From: Sinimarinibacterium arenosum
GTDB lineage: Bacteria > Pseudomonadota > Gammaproteobacteria > Nevskiales > Nevskiaceae
Direction of reading: 5' to 3'
DNA: 64,000 nucleotides
Assembly (NCBI RefSeq): GCF_005047655.1
Contig: NZ_SUKF01000001.1
Span: forward strand, 546,745 to 610,744
Shown: piece after piece, positions 45,610 through 54,526 of the stretch
Numbering within the stretch: the first letter of the stretch is position 1
Layout: the number at the start of each line of letters is the position of its first letter
The notes under the pieces: generated by a model
Databases searched by the model: none
The model's input: the letters and a program-made list of their open reading frames with translations, nothing else
What the model was told of the DNA's origin: nothing
Made by a program: the position numbers and the translations under genes

Positions 45610-48387
45610 ATGGTTAACAATCTGCTGGCTCGCGTATTCGGGAGCCGCAACAAGCGTATTCTCAAGCGGCTTGATCGCCTTGTCGTCGATGTGGGCGCAC
45701 ACGAGGCTCGCTTTGCGGGATTTAGCGATGCTGAGCTGGCCGATCAGACGCGTCTGTTCCGTGAGCGGCTGGCCAAGGGTGAGACTCTTGATCAGCTCCA
45801 GCCAGAGGCATTTGCCCTGGTGCGCGAGGCGGGCAAGCGCGTGCTCAACATGCGCCACTTTGATGTCCAGCTCATCGGCGGGGCGGTGCTGCATCAGGGC
45901 AAGATCGCCGAAATGCGCACCGGTGAGGGCAAGACACTGGTTGCCACCCTGTCGGCCTACCTGAATGCGCTGCCGGCGAAGGGCGTGCATGTTGTTACCG
46001 TCAACGACTATCTGGCGCGACGCGATTCCGAGTGGATGGGGCGGATCTTCCGCTTCCTCGGACTGACGGTCGGCGTCGTGGTGTCGGGACAGACCAGCGC
46101 CGAGAAGCGCGAGGCCTACGCCTGCGACATTACTTACGCCACCAATAACGAGCTGGGTTTCGACTATCTGCGCGATAACATGGCGTTTTCGCTGGACGAC
46201 AAGGTCCAGCGACCGCCGTTCTACGCCATTGTCGACGAGGTTGACTCGATTCTGATCGACGAGGCGCGCACGCCGCTGATCATCAGCGGTCCGGCGGACG
46301 ATGATCCGGAACTGTATCGCCGCATCAACGCGCTGATTCCCAAGCTGGTGCCGCAGCAGGAAGAGGAAGGCCCGGGTGATTTTTCGCTGGAGGAAAAATC
46401 CAAGCAGGTTCATCTGACCGAAGAAGGGCACGAGAAGGTCGAGGAGCTGATGCGTTCTGCGCAGCTGCTCGGCGAGGAAGACAGCCTTTACGACGCGGCC
46501 AATGTCATCCTGCTGCATCACCTCAACGCACTGCTGCGTGCGCATCATCTGTACAAGCGCGACGTCGAATACATCGTGCGCGGCGGTCAGGTCATCATCA
46601 TCGACGAGTTCACCGGGCGCATGATGTCCGGTCGTCGCTGGAGCGATGGCCTGCATCAGGCGGTCGAAGCCAAGGAAGGCGTGCAGATCCAGCAGGAAAA
46701 CCAGACGCTGGCGAGCATCACGTTCCAGAACTATTTCCGGCTGTACGAAAAGCTGTCCGGCATGACAGGCACTGCGGATACCGAGGCATTCGAATTCCAG
46801 AGCATTTACGGCTTGGAAGTCGTGGTGATTCCGACCAATCGCGAAATGCTGCGCAAGGACTTCGGCGATTTGGTGTTCATGACCGCCAAGGAGAAGTTCG
46901 AGGCCGTTATTTCCGAGATCAAGGACGCTCATGCCAAGCAGCAGCCGGTGCTGGTCGGTACTGCAAGCATCGAGACCTCCGAGCTGCTGTCGTCCCTGTT
47001 GACCAAGGCCGGCATTGTTCACGAGGTTCTCAACGCCAAGCAGCATGAGCGCGAGGCAGACATCGTGGCGCAGGCCGGGCGTCCGGGAGCGGTCACGATC
47101 GCGACCAACATGGCTGGCCGTGGTACCGATATCGTGCTGGGCGGCAGCCTGGAGGCGGAGCTGGCGGCGATTCCGGTCGAGGAGGCAGCGGCACGGGATG
47201 CTGCGCGGGATGCCTGGCAGCAGCGTCACGATCAGGTCCTGCAGGCTGGCGGCTTGTATGTGATCGGCTCGGAACGTCACGAATCCCGGCGTATCGACAA
47301 CCAGCTGCGCGGACGTTCCGGGCGTCAGGGTGATCCCGGGGCGTCGCGTTTCTTCCTGTCGCTGGATGACACCCTGATGCGCATCTTCACGCCCCCGCGG
47401 ATGCGGGCGATGCTGCAGCGTCTGGGCATGGCGGAAGGCGAAGCGATAGAGCATCGCTGGGTGACGCGTGCGATCGAAACCGCTCAGCGCAAGGTCGAGG
47501 CGCACAACTTCGACATCCGCAAGCACTTGCTGGAATTCGACAACGTCGCCAACGATCAGCGCAAGGCAATCTATGAGCTGCGCAACGGAATCATGGGCGC
47601 CGAGCGCGTGACTTCGATGGTCGACGACATTCGTCCCGACGTCGTCAACGCAGTTATTGATGCCTATATTCCGCCGCAGACGATTGAAGACATGTGGAAT
47701 GTCGACGGGCTGCAGGACACGCTTAAACGTGACTTCGCGCTCGACCTGCCGATCCGTGAATGGCTGGACAAGGAAGGCGATCTCAACGAGAAATCCTTGC
47801 GTGCGCGGATCATCGAGACCCTGCAATCTGCCTACCAGCAGAAGAAGGATCAGGCTGGCGCAGCGGTGCTGGAGCATTTCGAGAAGGCCGCGATGCTGCA
47901 GACCCTAGACAATCTCTGGCGCGAACACCTGGCCGCGATGGATTACCTGCGACAGGGTATTCACCTGCGTGGTTATGCGCAGAAGGATCCGAAACAGGAG
48001 TTCAAGCGCGAAGCCTTCACCATGTTCAACGACATGCTGTCGCGCTACAAGCATGACGTTACTGCGCTGCTGGCGCGTGTGCGCATCCAGAGTGAAGAGG
48101 AAGTGCGTGCTGTCGAGGAGCAGCGCCGGCGTCAGGCCGAGGCGTTGGAGCAAAAAATGCGCATGCAGCATGAGGCTGCGCCTGCAGTGGACGCGCAGGT
48201 TTCTTCCGGTGATTTTGAGGCAGGTGGTGGCGCACAGGCTGCGGGCGGCCGCCGTCTCGAGGCCGCTACGGCTGTAACTCCCCGGCCGGAAACCGTCGTT
48301 CGGGACATGCCCAAGGTTGGGCGCAACGATCCCTGTCCCTGCGGCAGCGGTAAGAAATTCAAGCACTGTCACGGTGCGTTGATCTGA
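45610..48387 (+). CDS. secA: Preprotein translocase ATPase SecA
   Basis: Motor ATPase (925 aa) pushing unfolded preproteins through SecYEG. Walker A MRTGEGKT is at 102-109, with [40 protein letters not shown], and [10 protein letters not shown] of the helicase core. The C-terminal zinc site [17 protein letters not shown] is intact and should bind SecB and ribosomes. No SecM-like gene precedes it; dciA and the M23 gene occupy that position. An own terminator follows. Confidence 0.98.
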   Translation: MVNNLLARVFGSRNKRILKRLDRLVVDVGAHEARFAGFSDAELADQTRLFRERLAKGETLDQLQPEAFALVREAGKRVLNMRHFDVQLIGGAVLHQGKIAEMRTGEGKTLVATLSAYLNALPAKGVHVVTVNDYLARRDSEWMGRIFRFLGLTVGVVVSGQTSAEKREAYACDITYATNNELGFDYLRDNMAFSLDDKVQRPPFYAIVDEVDSILIDEARTPLIISGPADDDPELYRRINALIPKLVPQQEEEGPGDFSLEEKSKQVHLTEEGHEKVEELMRSAQLLGEEDSLYDAANVILLHHLNALLRAHHLYKRDVEYIVRGGQVIIIDEFTGRMMSGRRWSDGLHQAVEAKEGVQIQQENQTLASITFQNYFRLYEKLSGMTGTADTEAFEFQSIYGLEVVVIPTNREMLRKDFGDLVFMTAKEKFEAVISEIKDAHAKQQPVLVGTASIETSELLSSLLTKAGIVHEVLNAKQHEREADIVAQAGRPGAVTIATNMAGRGTDIVLGGSLEAELAAIPVEEAAARDAARDAWQQRHDQVLQAGGLYVIGSERHESRRIDNQLRGRSGRQGDPGASRFFLSLDDTLMRIFTPPRMRAMLQRLGMAEGEAIEHRWVTRAIETAQRKVEAHNFDIRKHLLEFDNVANDQRKAIYELRNGIMGAERVTSMVDDIRPDVVNAVIDAYIPPQTIEDMWNVDGLQDTLKRDFALDLPIREWLDKEGDLNEKSLRARIIETLQSAYQQKKDQAGAAVLEHFEKAAMLQTLDNLWREHLAAMDYLRQGIHLRGYAQKDPKQEFKREAFTMFNDMLSRYKHDVTALLARVRIQSEEEVRAVEEQRRRQAEALEQKMRMQHEAAPAVDAQVSSGDFEAGGGAQAAGGRRLEAATAVTPRPETVVRDMPKVGRNDPCPCGSGKKFKHCHGALI

Positions 48388-48436
48388 TTCATCGCCCCGG
48401 CACTGGTGCCGCGGGCGCGAAGACCGCAGAATAAGA

Positions 48437-48471
48437 AAAGGCGCCGGGGTTACCGGGCGCCTTTCTTTTTT
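48437..48471 (+). terminator. secA terminator
   Basis: AAAGGCGCC (48437-48445) pairs with GGCGCCTTT (48456-48464) over a ten-base loop, followed by C and six T bases, 50 bases after the secA stop. Confidence 0.9.
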
Positions 48472-48492
48472 GCCTGAATCGGGAATGCAGCC

Positions 48493-49713
48493 ATGGCCGT
48501 CAATCTTCAAGCTCCTTCGACCCTATTGCCGATCGCGGGCGCCCGACTGGGTGTCGCCGAGGCTGCAATCAAGCGCCCGGGTCGCAAGGACATGCTGCTG
48601 ATCGAGCTGGTGCAAGGGACGCAGGTGGCCGGCGTGTTTACGCGCAACGCTTTTTGCGCCGCTCCGGTACAGATCTGTCGTGAAGTTCTGGCCACGGGGG
48701 TCCCGGTGCGCGGCCTGCTGATCAATTCTGGCAACGCCAATGCAGGAACAGGCCAGGAGGGTCTGCTGCGGGCGCGTCGCAGTCTGGCGGCTGCAGCGGC
48801 GGCGCTGGACTGCGACGCCGGCCAAGTGTTGCCGTTTTCGACAGGGGTGATCGGACAAGCGCTGCCGGACGAGCGCATGACTGCAGCGATGCCGCGGGCT
48901 CAGTCCGGCCTTGTCGGAGACGGCTGGATTGCTGCCGGCCAGGCGATCATGACCACCGATACGGTGATGAAGGGCGCGAGTCGTCAGGTCCAGACCGCGG
49001 CGGGAACCGTGACCGTGACCGGCATTGCCAAGGGTGCGGGCATGATCTGTCCGGATATGGCGACCTTGCTTGCTTTCATTGGTACCGATGCTCGTTTGAG
49101 TGCCGAGGCAACCCAGCGGTGCCTGCAAGCAGCGGTGGCGCAGTCGTTCAATTGCGTGACCGTGGATGGCGACACTTCGACCAATGACAGTGTCGTCCTG
49201 TTTTCTACCGGAGCGGTTGGCGGTCGCGAGCTGGCGCAGGACGACGCGGATTTTCCGCTGATCTGTGATGCCGTCGCTGCGGTTTGCATAGAACTGGCAC
49301 AGGCGGTGATCCGTGATGGCGAGGGCGCAACGCGGCTGATTACCGTCGAGGTTTCAGGTGCTGGTTCCGAGGCTGAAGCCCGGATGGTGGCCTACACCCT
49401 GGCGCATTCCCCGTTGTTCAAAACGGCCGCATTCGCTGGTGATGCCAACTGGGGCCGCATACTTGCGGCGGTCGGACGCAGCGGCGTGCCTGAGCTGGAT
49501 GTGGGCCGCATCGATATCGATATCGATGATGTTGCGCTGATCCGAGGCGGTGAACCGGACCCGGCCTACGCGGAGGCGCGGGGGGCGGCGGTGTTTGCCA
49601 AATCCGAATACACCGTGTCGATCAGGCTTGGTCGCGGTGATGCGCAAACTCGGATCTGGACCTGCGACCTGAGCTACGACTACGTCAAGATCAACGCCGA
49701 ATACCGCACATGA
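48493..49713 (+). CDS. argJ: Glutamate N-acetyltransferase/ornithine acetyltransferase ArgJ
   Basis: Arginine-pathway enzyme (406 aa) moving the acetyl group from N-acetylornithine to glutamate. It self-cleaves between A190 and T191 in PDMATLLAF to form alpha and beta chains; T191 is the nucleophile. Other features are NSGNANAGTGQEG, FSTGVIG and FNCVTVDGDTSTNDS. Having argJ implies the recycling form of the pathway. It begins after the secA terminator and overlaps the Nudix gene by four bases. Confidence 0.97.
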   Translation: MAVNLQAPSTLLPIAGARLGVAEAAIKRPGRKDMLLIELVQGTQVAGVFTRNAFCAAPVQICREVLATGVPVRGLLINSGNANAGTGQEGLLRARRSLAAAAAALDCDAGQVLPFSTGVIGQALPDERMTAAMPRAQSGLVGDGWIAAGQAIMTTDTVMKGASRQVQTAAGTVTVTGIAKGAGMICPDMATLLAFIGTDARLSAEATQRCLQAAVAQSFNCVTVDGDTSTNDSVVLFSTGAVGGRELAQDDADFPLICDAVAAVCIELAQAVIRDGEGATRLITVEVSGAGSEAEARMVAYTLAHSPLFKTAAFAGDANWGRILAAVGRSGVPELDVGRIDIDIDDVALIRGGEPDPAYAEARGAAVFAKSEYTVSIRLGRGDAQTRIWTCDLSYDYVKINAEYRT

Positions 49714-50651
49714 CGCCGGCCAAGGACGCGGTCATCGCCGTCGCCTGCGGTGTACTAATGGCGGATTCCGGAGCGGTGCTGATCGCACAGCGTCCGACCG
49801 ACAAGATTGCCGCAGGACTGTGGGAGTTTCCCGGCGGCAAGATTGAAGCGGGCGAAAGTCCGCGGGCGGCACTGGATCGTGAGCTGCATGAGGAACTGGG
49901 TATCGAAGTTGAGGCGGCTCGGCCATTGATGCGACTCCAGCACGCCTACTCCAGTCGTACCGTGCTGCTTGACGTCTGGAAGGTTGGGGCGTGGCGCGGA
50001 GAGCCGCACGGGCGCGAACAGCAGGCGTTCGCGTGGTGCCGACCAGAGGCGTTGACGCAGTACCCGCTGTTGGCCGCCGATGCGCCGATTGTTCGGGCTC
50101 TGCAGTTGCCGGAGCAGTACGTTTTCAGTCCGCCGGATGCGACGCTGGCGCAGCTGCAGTCCGGAATATCCCGACTTCCGAGCGACGCATTGCTGCGACT
50201 GCGCCTGCCGTCGCTTGACGATGCAGCTTATCGGGAGGTTGCCGTGCGCCTGGCTGATGCCCTGCGCGGCACGGAAGTCCGCCTGGTGCTGGATCGCGAT
50301 GCGAGCATGGCGGTTGAACTTGGAGCTTGGGGCTTGCACCTGTCCGCGGCGCGGTTGTATCAGCCGGAGGCGTTGAATACTGAGGGGCTAAAGGTCATTG
50401 CCTCCGCGCATCATCGTCGCGACCTGGAACGTGCCGTGCAGCTGGGCTGCGATGCCGCGGTTTTGGGTAACGTCGGCGTGACGAAAACCCATCCGAAGGC
50501 GCCGCCGTTGGGCTGGACAGGATTCGAGCGCGAAACCTTTGGCGTGCCGATGCCGGTTTACGCGATCGGCGGGGTGGGGTCGGCAGATCTGCCCGCGGCA
50601 TTTTCGGCCTATGCGCAGGGCGTGGCCGGGATTTCTGCTTACTGGCGCTGA
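49710..50651 (+). CDS. Nudix (MutT-like) hydrolase fused to a ThiE-like domain
   Basis: A 313-residue two-domain protein. Residues 1-130 form a MutT-type Nudix domain with the complete box GGKIEAGESPRAALDRE plus LHEELG, and residues from about 135 on form a TIM-barrel resembling thiamine-phosphate synthase/TenI, with ASAHHRRDLERAVQLGCDAAVLGNV and YAIGGVGSADLP. The first domain should sanitise 8-oxo-dGTP or a similar nucleotide. The second keeps barrel glycine motifs, but whether it makes thiamine phosphate is unclear. The same fusion lies after argJ in Pseudomonas. Confidence 0.9.
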   Translation: MTPAKDAVIAVACGVLMADSGAVLIAQRPTDKIAAGLWEFPGGKIEAGESPRAALDRELHEELGIEVEAARPLMRLQHAYSSRTVLLDVWKVGAWRGEPHGREQQAFAWCRPEALTQYPLLAADAPIVRALQLPEQYVFSPPDATLAQLQSGISRLPSDALLRLRLPSLDDAAYREVAVRLADALRGTEVRLVLDRDASMAVELGAWGLHLSAARLYQPEALNTEGLKVIASAHHRRDLERAVQLGCDAAVLGNVGVTKTHPKAPPLGWTGFERETFGVPMPVYAIGGVGSADLPAAFSAYAQGVAGISAYWR

Positions 50652-50684
50652 GTCGGGGCGGTACCGCAGGTCCCTGCCGGGGCG

Positions 50685-50894
50685 TTAATTCCGGTCGTCA
50701 GTGGTGCCCGGGTCCAGGGCATCCGGTGCGTCGTCTGCCGGCAGGCTGCGCTGCTCGCTGAACCAGGCACCCAGGTCAATCAGCTTGCAGCGCTCGCTGC
50801 AGAACGGACGCCAGCGATTGCTTGGGTCCAGTCGGGTCGATTGACCGCATTGAGGGCATGCGGCGATCCGCAATCGTTCAGCCGAGGATGACAT
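50685..50894 (-). CDS. yacG: DNA gyrase inhibitor YacG
   Basis: A 69-residue zinc protein that binds GyrB and blocks gyrase in E. coli. The four cysteines are C13 and C16 (CPQCGQ) and C32 and C36 (FCSERCKLIDLGAW), with the acidic, proline-containing tail usual for the family. The ATG at 50894 is four bases after the zapD stop, and the fold begins here; upstream in-frame codons lie inside zapD. Confidence 0.9.
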   Translation of the reverse strand: MSSSAERLRIAACPQCGQSTRLDPSNRWRPFCSERCKLIDLGAWFSEQRSLPADDAPDALDPGTTDDRN

Positions 50895-50898
50895 CGGG

Positions 50899-51675
50899 TT
50901 ACAGCGCGCAGAACTGGATACGGAATGCGATATCGTGCATCGCCTGATGCGCGCGAGCATTGGCGTCGCGGGCGTCCATGAAGCGTACGGTGCAGCGATG
51001 CTTGCCGGCGCTGATCTCTGGGTATACACCGGCATCATAAGGAACCAAGACCCGGATCAGCTGGCAGGGTCCGGGCGGGGTGATTACGTACATGCCGCTG
51101 CGTGCGATTGCCGGCTGAGCTTCGACGCTCGCGCGGAGCATGCGCAGATTCAGGTTGATCGCGTCCTCGAACGGCTGAACATCGGCGTGCCAGGCGTCAA
51201 GGTCGCGGTGCACGCGTTCGCGCGGCTGCGAAAGCCAGTAATGGTAGTGCGCCAGGTCGAAGCCGCAGGTGCCGCCGGGGATGCCGGAGCGATTCAGAAT
51301 GCCGGTCAGGAAATCGCTTTCACGCAGTAGCGAGCCGGCAAACTGCGTTGCCAGCTGCTGCAGGCCATTCTGGGTTCGGGTGATTTCGGACAGGATGCTG
51401 TCCAGCCGCTGCTGATCAATGCCGGGTCGGGCCGCCAGGCGCGTCAAGTGCGCATGCTGATCACTCAGCTCTTTGAGGATGTCATTCTTAAGATCCGATC
51501 GCGACAGTACGACGAGGGTATCCAGCAGCGTGTTCAGCGTTGCGCGAATGCCAAATTCGCTGGCGTCCTGCCGGTGGTGACGGTGCTGCGCAAACAGGAA
51601 TTCGAGGCGCAAGAAGGTGCGAACCCGCTCCGTTAGGGGTTGCTCGAAGGTGATGAATTCTCCGGCCTCCGGCAC
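50899..51675 (-). CDS. zapD: FtsZ-bundling protein ZapD
   Basis: Cytoplasmic divisome protein (258 aa) that cross-links FtsZ filaments by binding the FtsZ C-terminal peptide. The diagnostic opening ITFEQPLTERVRTFLRLEFLF is split by few changes from the family, followed by the helical domain and a C-terminal beta domain (CQLIRVLVPYDAGVYPEISAGKH region). It starts at GTG. Its partner ftsZ is 8 kb away on the other strand. Cotranscribed with coaE and yacG. Confidence 0.93.
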   Translation of the reverse strand: MPEAGEFITFEQPLTERVRTFLRLEFLFAQHRHHRQDASEFGIRATLNTLLDTLVVLSRSDLKNDILKELSDQHAHLTRLAARPGIDQQRLDSILSEITRTQNGLQQLATQFAGSLLRESDFLTGILNRSGIPGGTCGFDLAHYHYWLSQPRERVHRDLDAWHADVQPFEDAINLNLRMLRASVEAQPAIARSGMYVITPPGPCQLIRVLVPYDAGVYPEISAGKHRCTVRFMDARDANARAHQAMHDIAFRIQFCAL

Positions 51676-51713
51676 AGCGCACAGACATCCACGTGGAAAA
51701 AAAACATTGTGAC

Positions 51714-52364
51714 TTAGATCACGGACATGGGCAATCGCAGGCCGGCCGCATTCGGCGCTCCCTCGGCCGCGAGGCGCAGGTAAAACTGGTGCAGCGTCGA
51801 CGCCGCTTCTCGCAGAGTGGCGAGGTCGGTGTTGTTGACGATCACATCGTCAGCCGCGTCCAGACGCTGCTGGCGCGAGGCTTGAGCGGCAAGCATCTGC
51901 CTGGCCAGGCTGTCATCGATGCCGTCGCGCTGGCACAGTCGCCGGAGCTGGACCGCTTCATCGGCATCCACCACCAGTACGCGGTCAACCAGCGGACGCA
52001 TGCCGGCTTCCACCAGGATGGCAACGCTGAGGATGCAGTAGGGGCCCTGCTGCTGCGCCAGCCAAGCGGTCATCTGTTGGCGAATTGCGGGATGGGTGAT
52101 GGACTCGAGTTGCCGTCGCGCGTCGGGGTGTGCAAACACGCGTTGACGCATGCGTGCTCGATCCAGTGAGCCGTCCTTCAGCAGCATATCTGCGCCAAAA
52201 GCAGCCACAATTTGCGCCAGAGCAGGTTTTCCGGGGGCGACGACGTCACGGGCCACCTGGTCCGCGTCCAGCACCGGGACGCCGAGTTGAATGAACTCGT
52301 CCTGTACGGTGGACTTGCCACTGGCGATGCCGCCGGTAAGGCCAACGCGCAGAATTGTGGCCAC
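51714..52364 (-). CDS. coaE: Dephospho-CoA kinase
   Basis: P-loop kinase (216 aa) for the last step of coenzyme A synthesis. Walker A VGLTGGIASGKST at residues 7-19, VLDADQVARDVVAPG, the ITHPAIR motif, and DADEAVQLRRLCQRDG are present. GTG start. It sits between pilD and zapD, an order shared with Pseudomonas and Xanthomonas. Confidence 0.96.
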   Translation of the reverse strand: MATILRVGLTGGIASGKSTVQDEFIQLGVPVLDADQVARDVVAPGKPALAQIVAAFGADMLLKDGSLDRARMRQRVFAHPDARRQLESITHPAIRQQMTAWLAQQQGPYCILSVAILVEAGMRPLVDRVLVVDADEAVQLRRLCQRDGIDDSLARQMLAAQASRQQRLDAADDVIVNNTDLATLREAASTLHQFYLRLAAEGAPNAAGLRLPMSVI

Positions 52365-52380
52365 CGTCTGTGCCTCAGCC

Positions 52381-53250
52381 TCAGCCTAGGCCGCTGACGC
52401 GGAAATATGCGGACTGAATCTGTTGGCCGTAGACCATGGCCAACCAGCCCGCTGCTGCCAGATAGGGGCCAAACGGGATCGGTACTTGCCGATCGTGCCG
52501 ACGAAAAACGACCAGCCCGATGCCAATCGTTGCCCCAACCAGTGATGACAGCAGAATCACCATCGGCAACGCCTGCCAGCCCAGCCAGGCTCCGAGGGCG
52601 GCGAGCAGCTTGAAGTCGCCGTAGCCCATGCCTTCCTTGCCGGTCACCAGGCGGAACAGGTGGAATACCGCCCACAGACTCAGATATCCGGCCATGGCAC
52701 CGATAATCGCGGTTTCAGGCGCGACGAATACAGGAACCAAGCTCGCGGCCAGGCCCAGCCACAGCAGCGGCAAGGTCAGGTCATCGGGCAGTAGCTGGGT
52801 GTGCAAATCGATCAACGCCAAGGCCAGCAGCATCCACGTGATGATCAGCGCCGCAGCCAGTTGGGGCCCCCAGCCGAAGTGCCACGCACAGAGACCTGCC
52901 AGCACTCCTGAGGCAGCCTCCACCAGCGGGTATTGCACTGAAATTGGCGCGCGGCAGGCGGCACAGCGGCCGCGGAGCAGCATCCAGCTGATGATCGGAA
53001 CGTTCTGCCACGGCCTGATGGGTGCCGAGCACGAGGGGCAGCGCGACGCCGGTCGGACCAACGAAATGCGCTCCTCGGAGACCGGAGCGAGTTCCAGAAT
53101 CTCCCGAGCTTCGCGGCGCCAGCTTTGCTCCAGCATGCGTGGAACCCGCAGGATCACGACATTCAGAAAGCTGCCGACGAGCAAGCCCAACACGACAGTA
53201 CAGGCGAGCAGAAGGGCGGGGCTGTCGCGCAGCCCGTCAAGTAAGGTCAT
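52381..53250 (-). CDS. pilD: Prepilin peptidase/N-methyltransferase PilD
   Basis: Inner-membrane aspartic protease (289 aa, about eight helices) that cleaves type IV prepilins after glycine and methylates the new N-terminus. Cytoplasmic zinc motif C71, C74, C96 and C99 (CPSCSAPIRPW, CAACRAP); catalytic aspartates D148 (LIDLHTQLLPD) and D212 (GMGYGDFK). Substrates should include PilA encoded at 59.8 kb. It follows pilC on the same strand. Confidence 0.97.
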   Translation of the reverse strand: MTLLDGLRDSPALLLACTVVLGLLVGSFLNVVILRVPRMLEQSWRREAREILELAPVSEERISLVRPASRCPSCSAPIRPWQNVPIISWMLLRGRCAACRAPISVQYPLVEAASGVLAGLCAWHFGWGPQLAAALIITWMLLALALIDLHTQLLPDDLTLPLLWLGLAASLVPVFVAPETAIIGAMAGYLSLWAVFHLFRLVTGKEGMGYGDFKLLAALGAWLGWQALPMVILLSSLVGATIGIGLVVFRRHDRQVPIPFGPYLAAAGWLAMVYGQQIQSAYFRVSGLG

Positions 53251-53273
53251 ACCGGCAAATTTCGCCTTCTTAT

Positions 53274-54500
53274 TTAGATTGCTTGGCCGATCTTAAAGAT
53301 TGGCAAGTACATTGCTACGACCAATCCGCCTACAAGAACGCCAAGAATTACCATGATCATTGGCTCCAGTAGGCTGGATAGTGCATCGACGAGGTTGTCG
53401 ACCTCGGCTTCGTAAAAATCGGCCACCTTTGCGCACATCGCGTCGAGAGATCCGGATTCTTCACCAATGGCGACCATTTGGGTTGCCATATTCGGGAACA
53501 GGCCGGATTGCTGCATGGTCAATTGAAGCTGTTGCCCAGTTGATACTTGGTCGCGCATGACCAAAATCGCATCGGTAAATACAATATTGCCTGCGGCCTT
53601 TGCTACTGGCTCCATGGCTTCGACAAGCGGGACGCCCGCTGCGAACATGGTTGATAGAGTGCGTGCGAATCGGGCGACTGCCGATTTATAAAGAATGTCG
53701 CCGACCACTGGAACTTTTAGCATTATCCGGTCAAGAAAGCGTCGGAAGGTCGCTGATCGCTTGTGCGACTCAAGGAACGCAAAAATCGCACCGCCTACGA
53801 TGAGCAGCACCAACCACCACTTGTTCTGAACAAACTCCGAAAGACTCACAACCATTTGGGTGAATGCCGGAAGATCGGCACCAAAGCCTTCGAACAAGCT
53901 TTTGAATTGTGGCACAACAAAGTACAACAAGATGCCCGTTACTATAACGGCGACGACCATCACTGCCGCGGGATAGGTCATGGCTTTCTTAACTTTTTTC
54001 TTGATGGCTTCCGTCTTTTCTTTGTAAACCGCAATTTTGTCGAGCAGCGCTTCCAATGTTCCGGACTTCTCTCCTGCATCAACTAGATTTACTACGAGAT
54101 CATCAAAATGGAGCGGAAATTTTTTCAGCGCTTCAGTGAATGAGGCGCCTCCTTCGATGTGGCCCTTGATCGCCATGATCATTTCACCCATGCTGGGATT
54201 TTCATGGCCGCGCCCCACGATTTCGAGCGACTGAACCAAGGGGACTCCAGCCGCCATCATAGTTGCCATTTGGCGTAAGAAGATCGCGATATCACCAGAA
54301 GTGATCTTCCGTTTTCTCGGTGCGAGCAATGTTGATTGCTTGCGAACGGAAATCGGATTGATGCCCTGCTTGCGCAGCTGCATCTTGATGAAGTGGTCCG
54401 ATGGCCCCCCAGACGTTCCCTTGACGCGGTTGCCCTTGCGATCCGTACCTTCCCACTTGAAGGTATATTCCTTGACTGCCGCCGTTGCTGCTGTCGCCAT
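53274..54500 (-). CDS. pilC: Type IV pilus inner-membrane platform protein PilC
   Basis: Polytopic platform protein (408 aa) with two GspF/PilC domains, coupling the PilB motor to pilin assembly. The opening YTFKWEGTDRKGNRVKG, RKQSTLLAPRKRKI, FLRQMATMMAAGVPLVQSLE and the second-domain counterpart FARTLSTMFAAGVPLVEAME show the internal duplication. Base composition is lower in GC than upstream chromosomal genes (29 of 60 in a sampled line at 53941). Confidence 0.97.
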   Translation of the reverse strand: MATAATAAVKEYTFKWEGTDRKGNRVKGTSGGPSDHFIKMQLRKQGINPISVRKQSTLLAPRKRKITSGDIAIFLRQMATMMAAGVPLVQSLEIVGRGHENPSMGEMIMAIKGHIEGGASFTEALKKFPLHFDDLVVNLVDAGEKSGTLEALLDKIAVYKEKTEAIKKKVKKAMTYPAAVMVVAVIVTGILLYFVVPQFKSLFEGFGADLPAFTQMVVSLSEFVQNKWWLVLLIVGGAIFAFLESHKRSATFRRFLDRIMLKVPVVGDILYKSAVARFARTLSTMFAAGVPLVEAMEPVAKAAGNIVFTDAILVMRDQVSTGQQLQLTMQQSGLFPNMATQMVAIGEESGSLDAMCAKVADFYEAEVDNLVDALSSLLEPMIMVILGVLVGGLVVAMYLPIFKIGQAI

Positions 54501-54526
54501 TGGTTCAATGCCTCAGGGTGCCCGCA

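Noticed and set aside
45595-47877. Open frame of about 760 codons antisense to secA
   Set aside because: Antisense to a complete SecA with all motifs; no recognisable domain in the antisense product.
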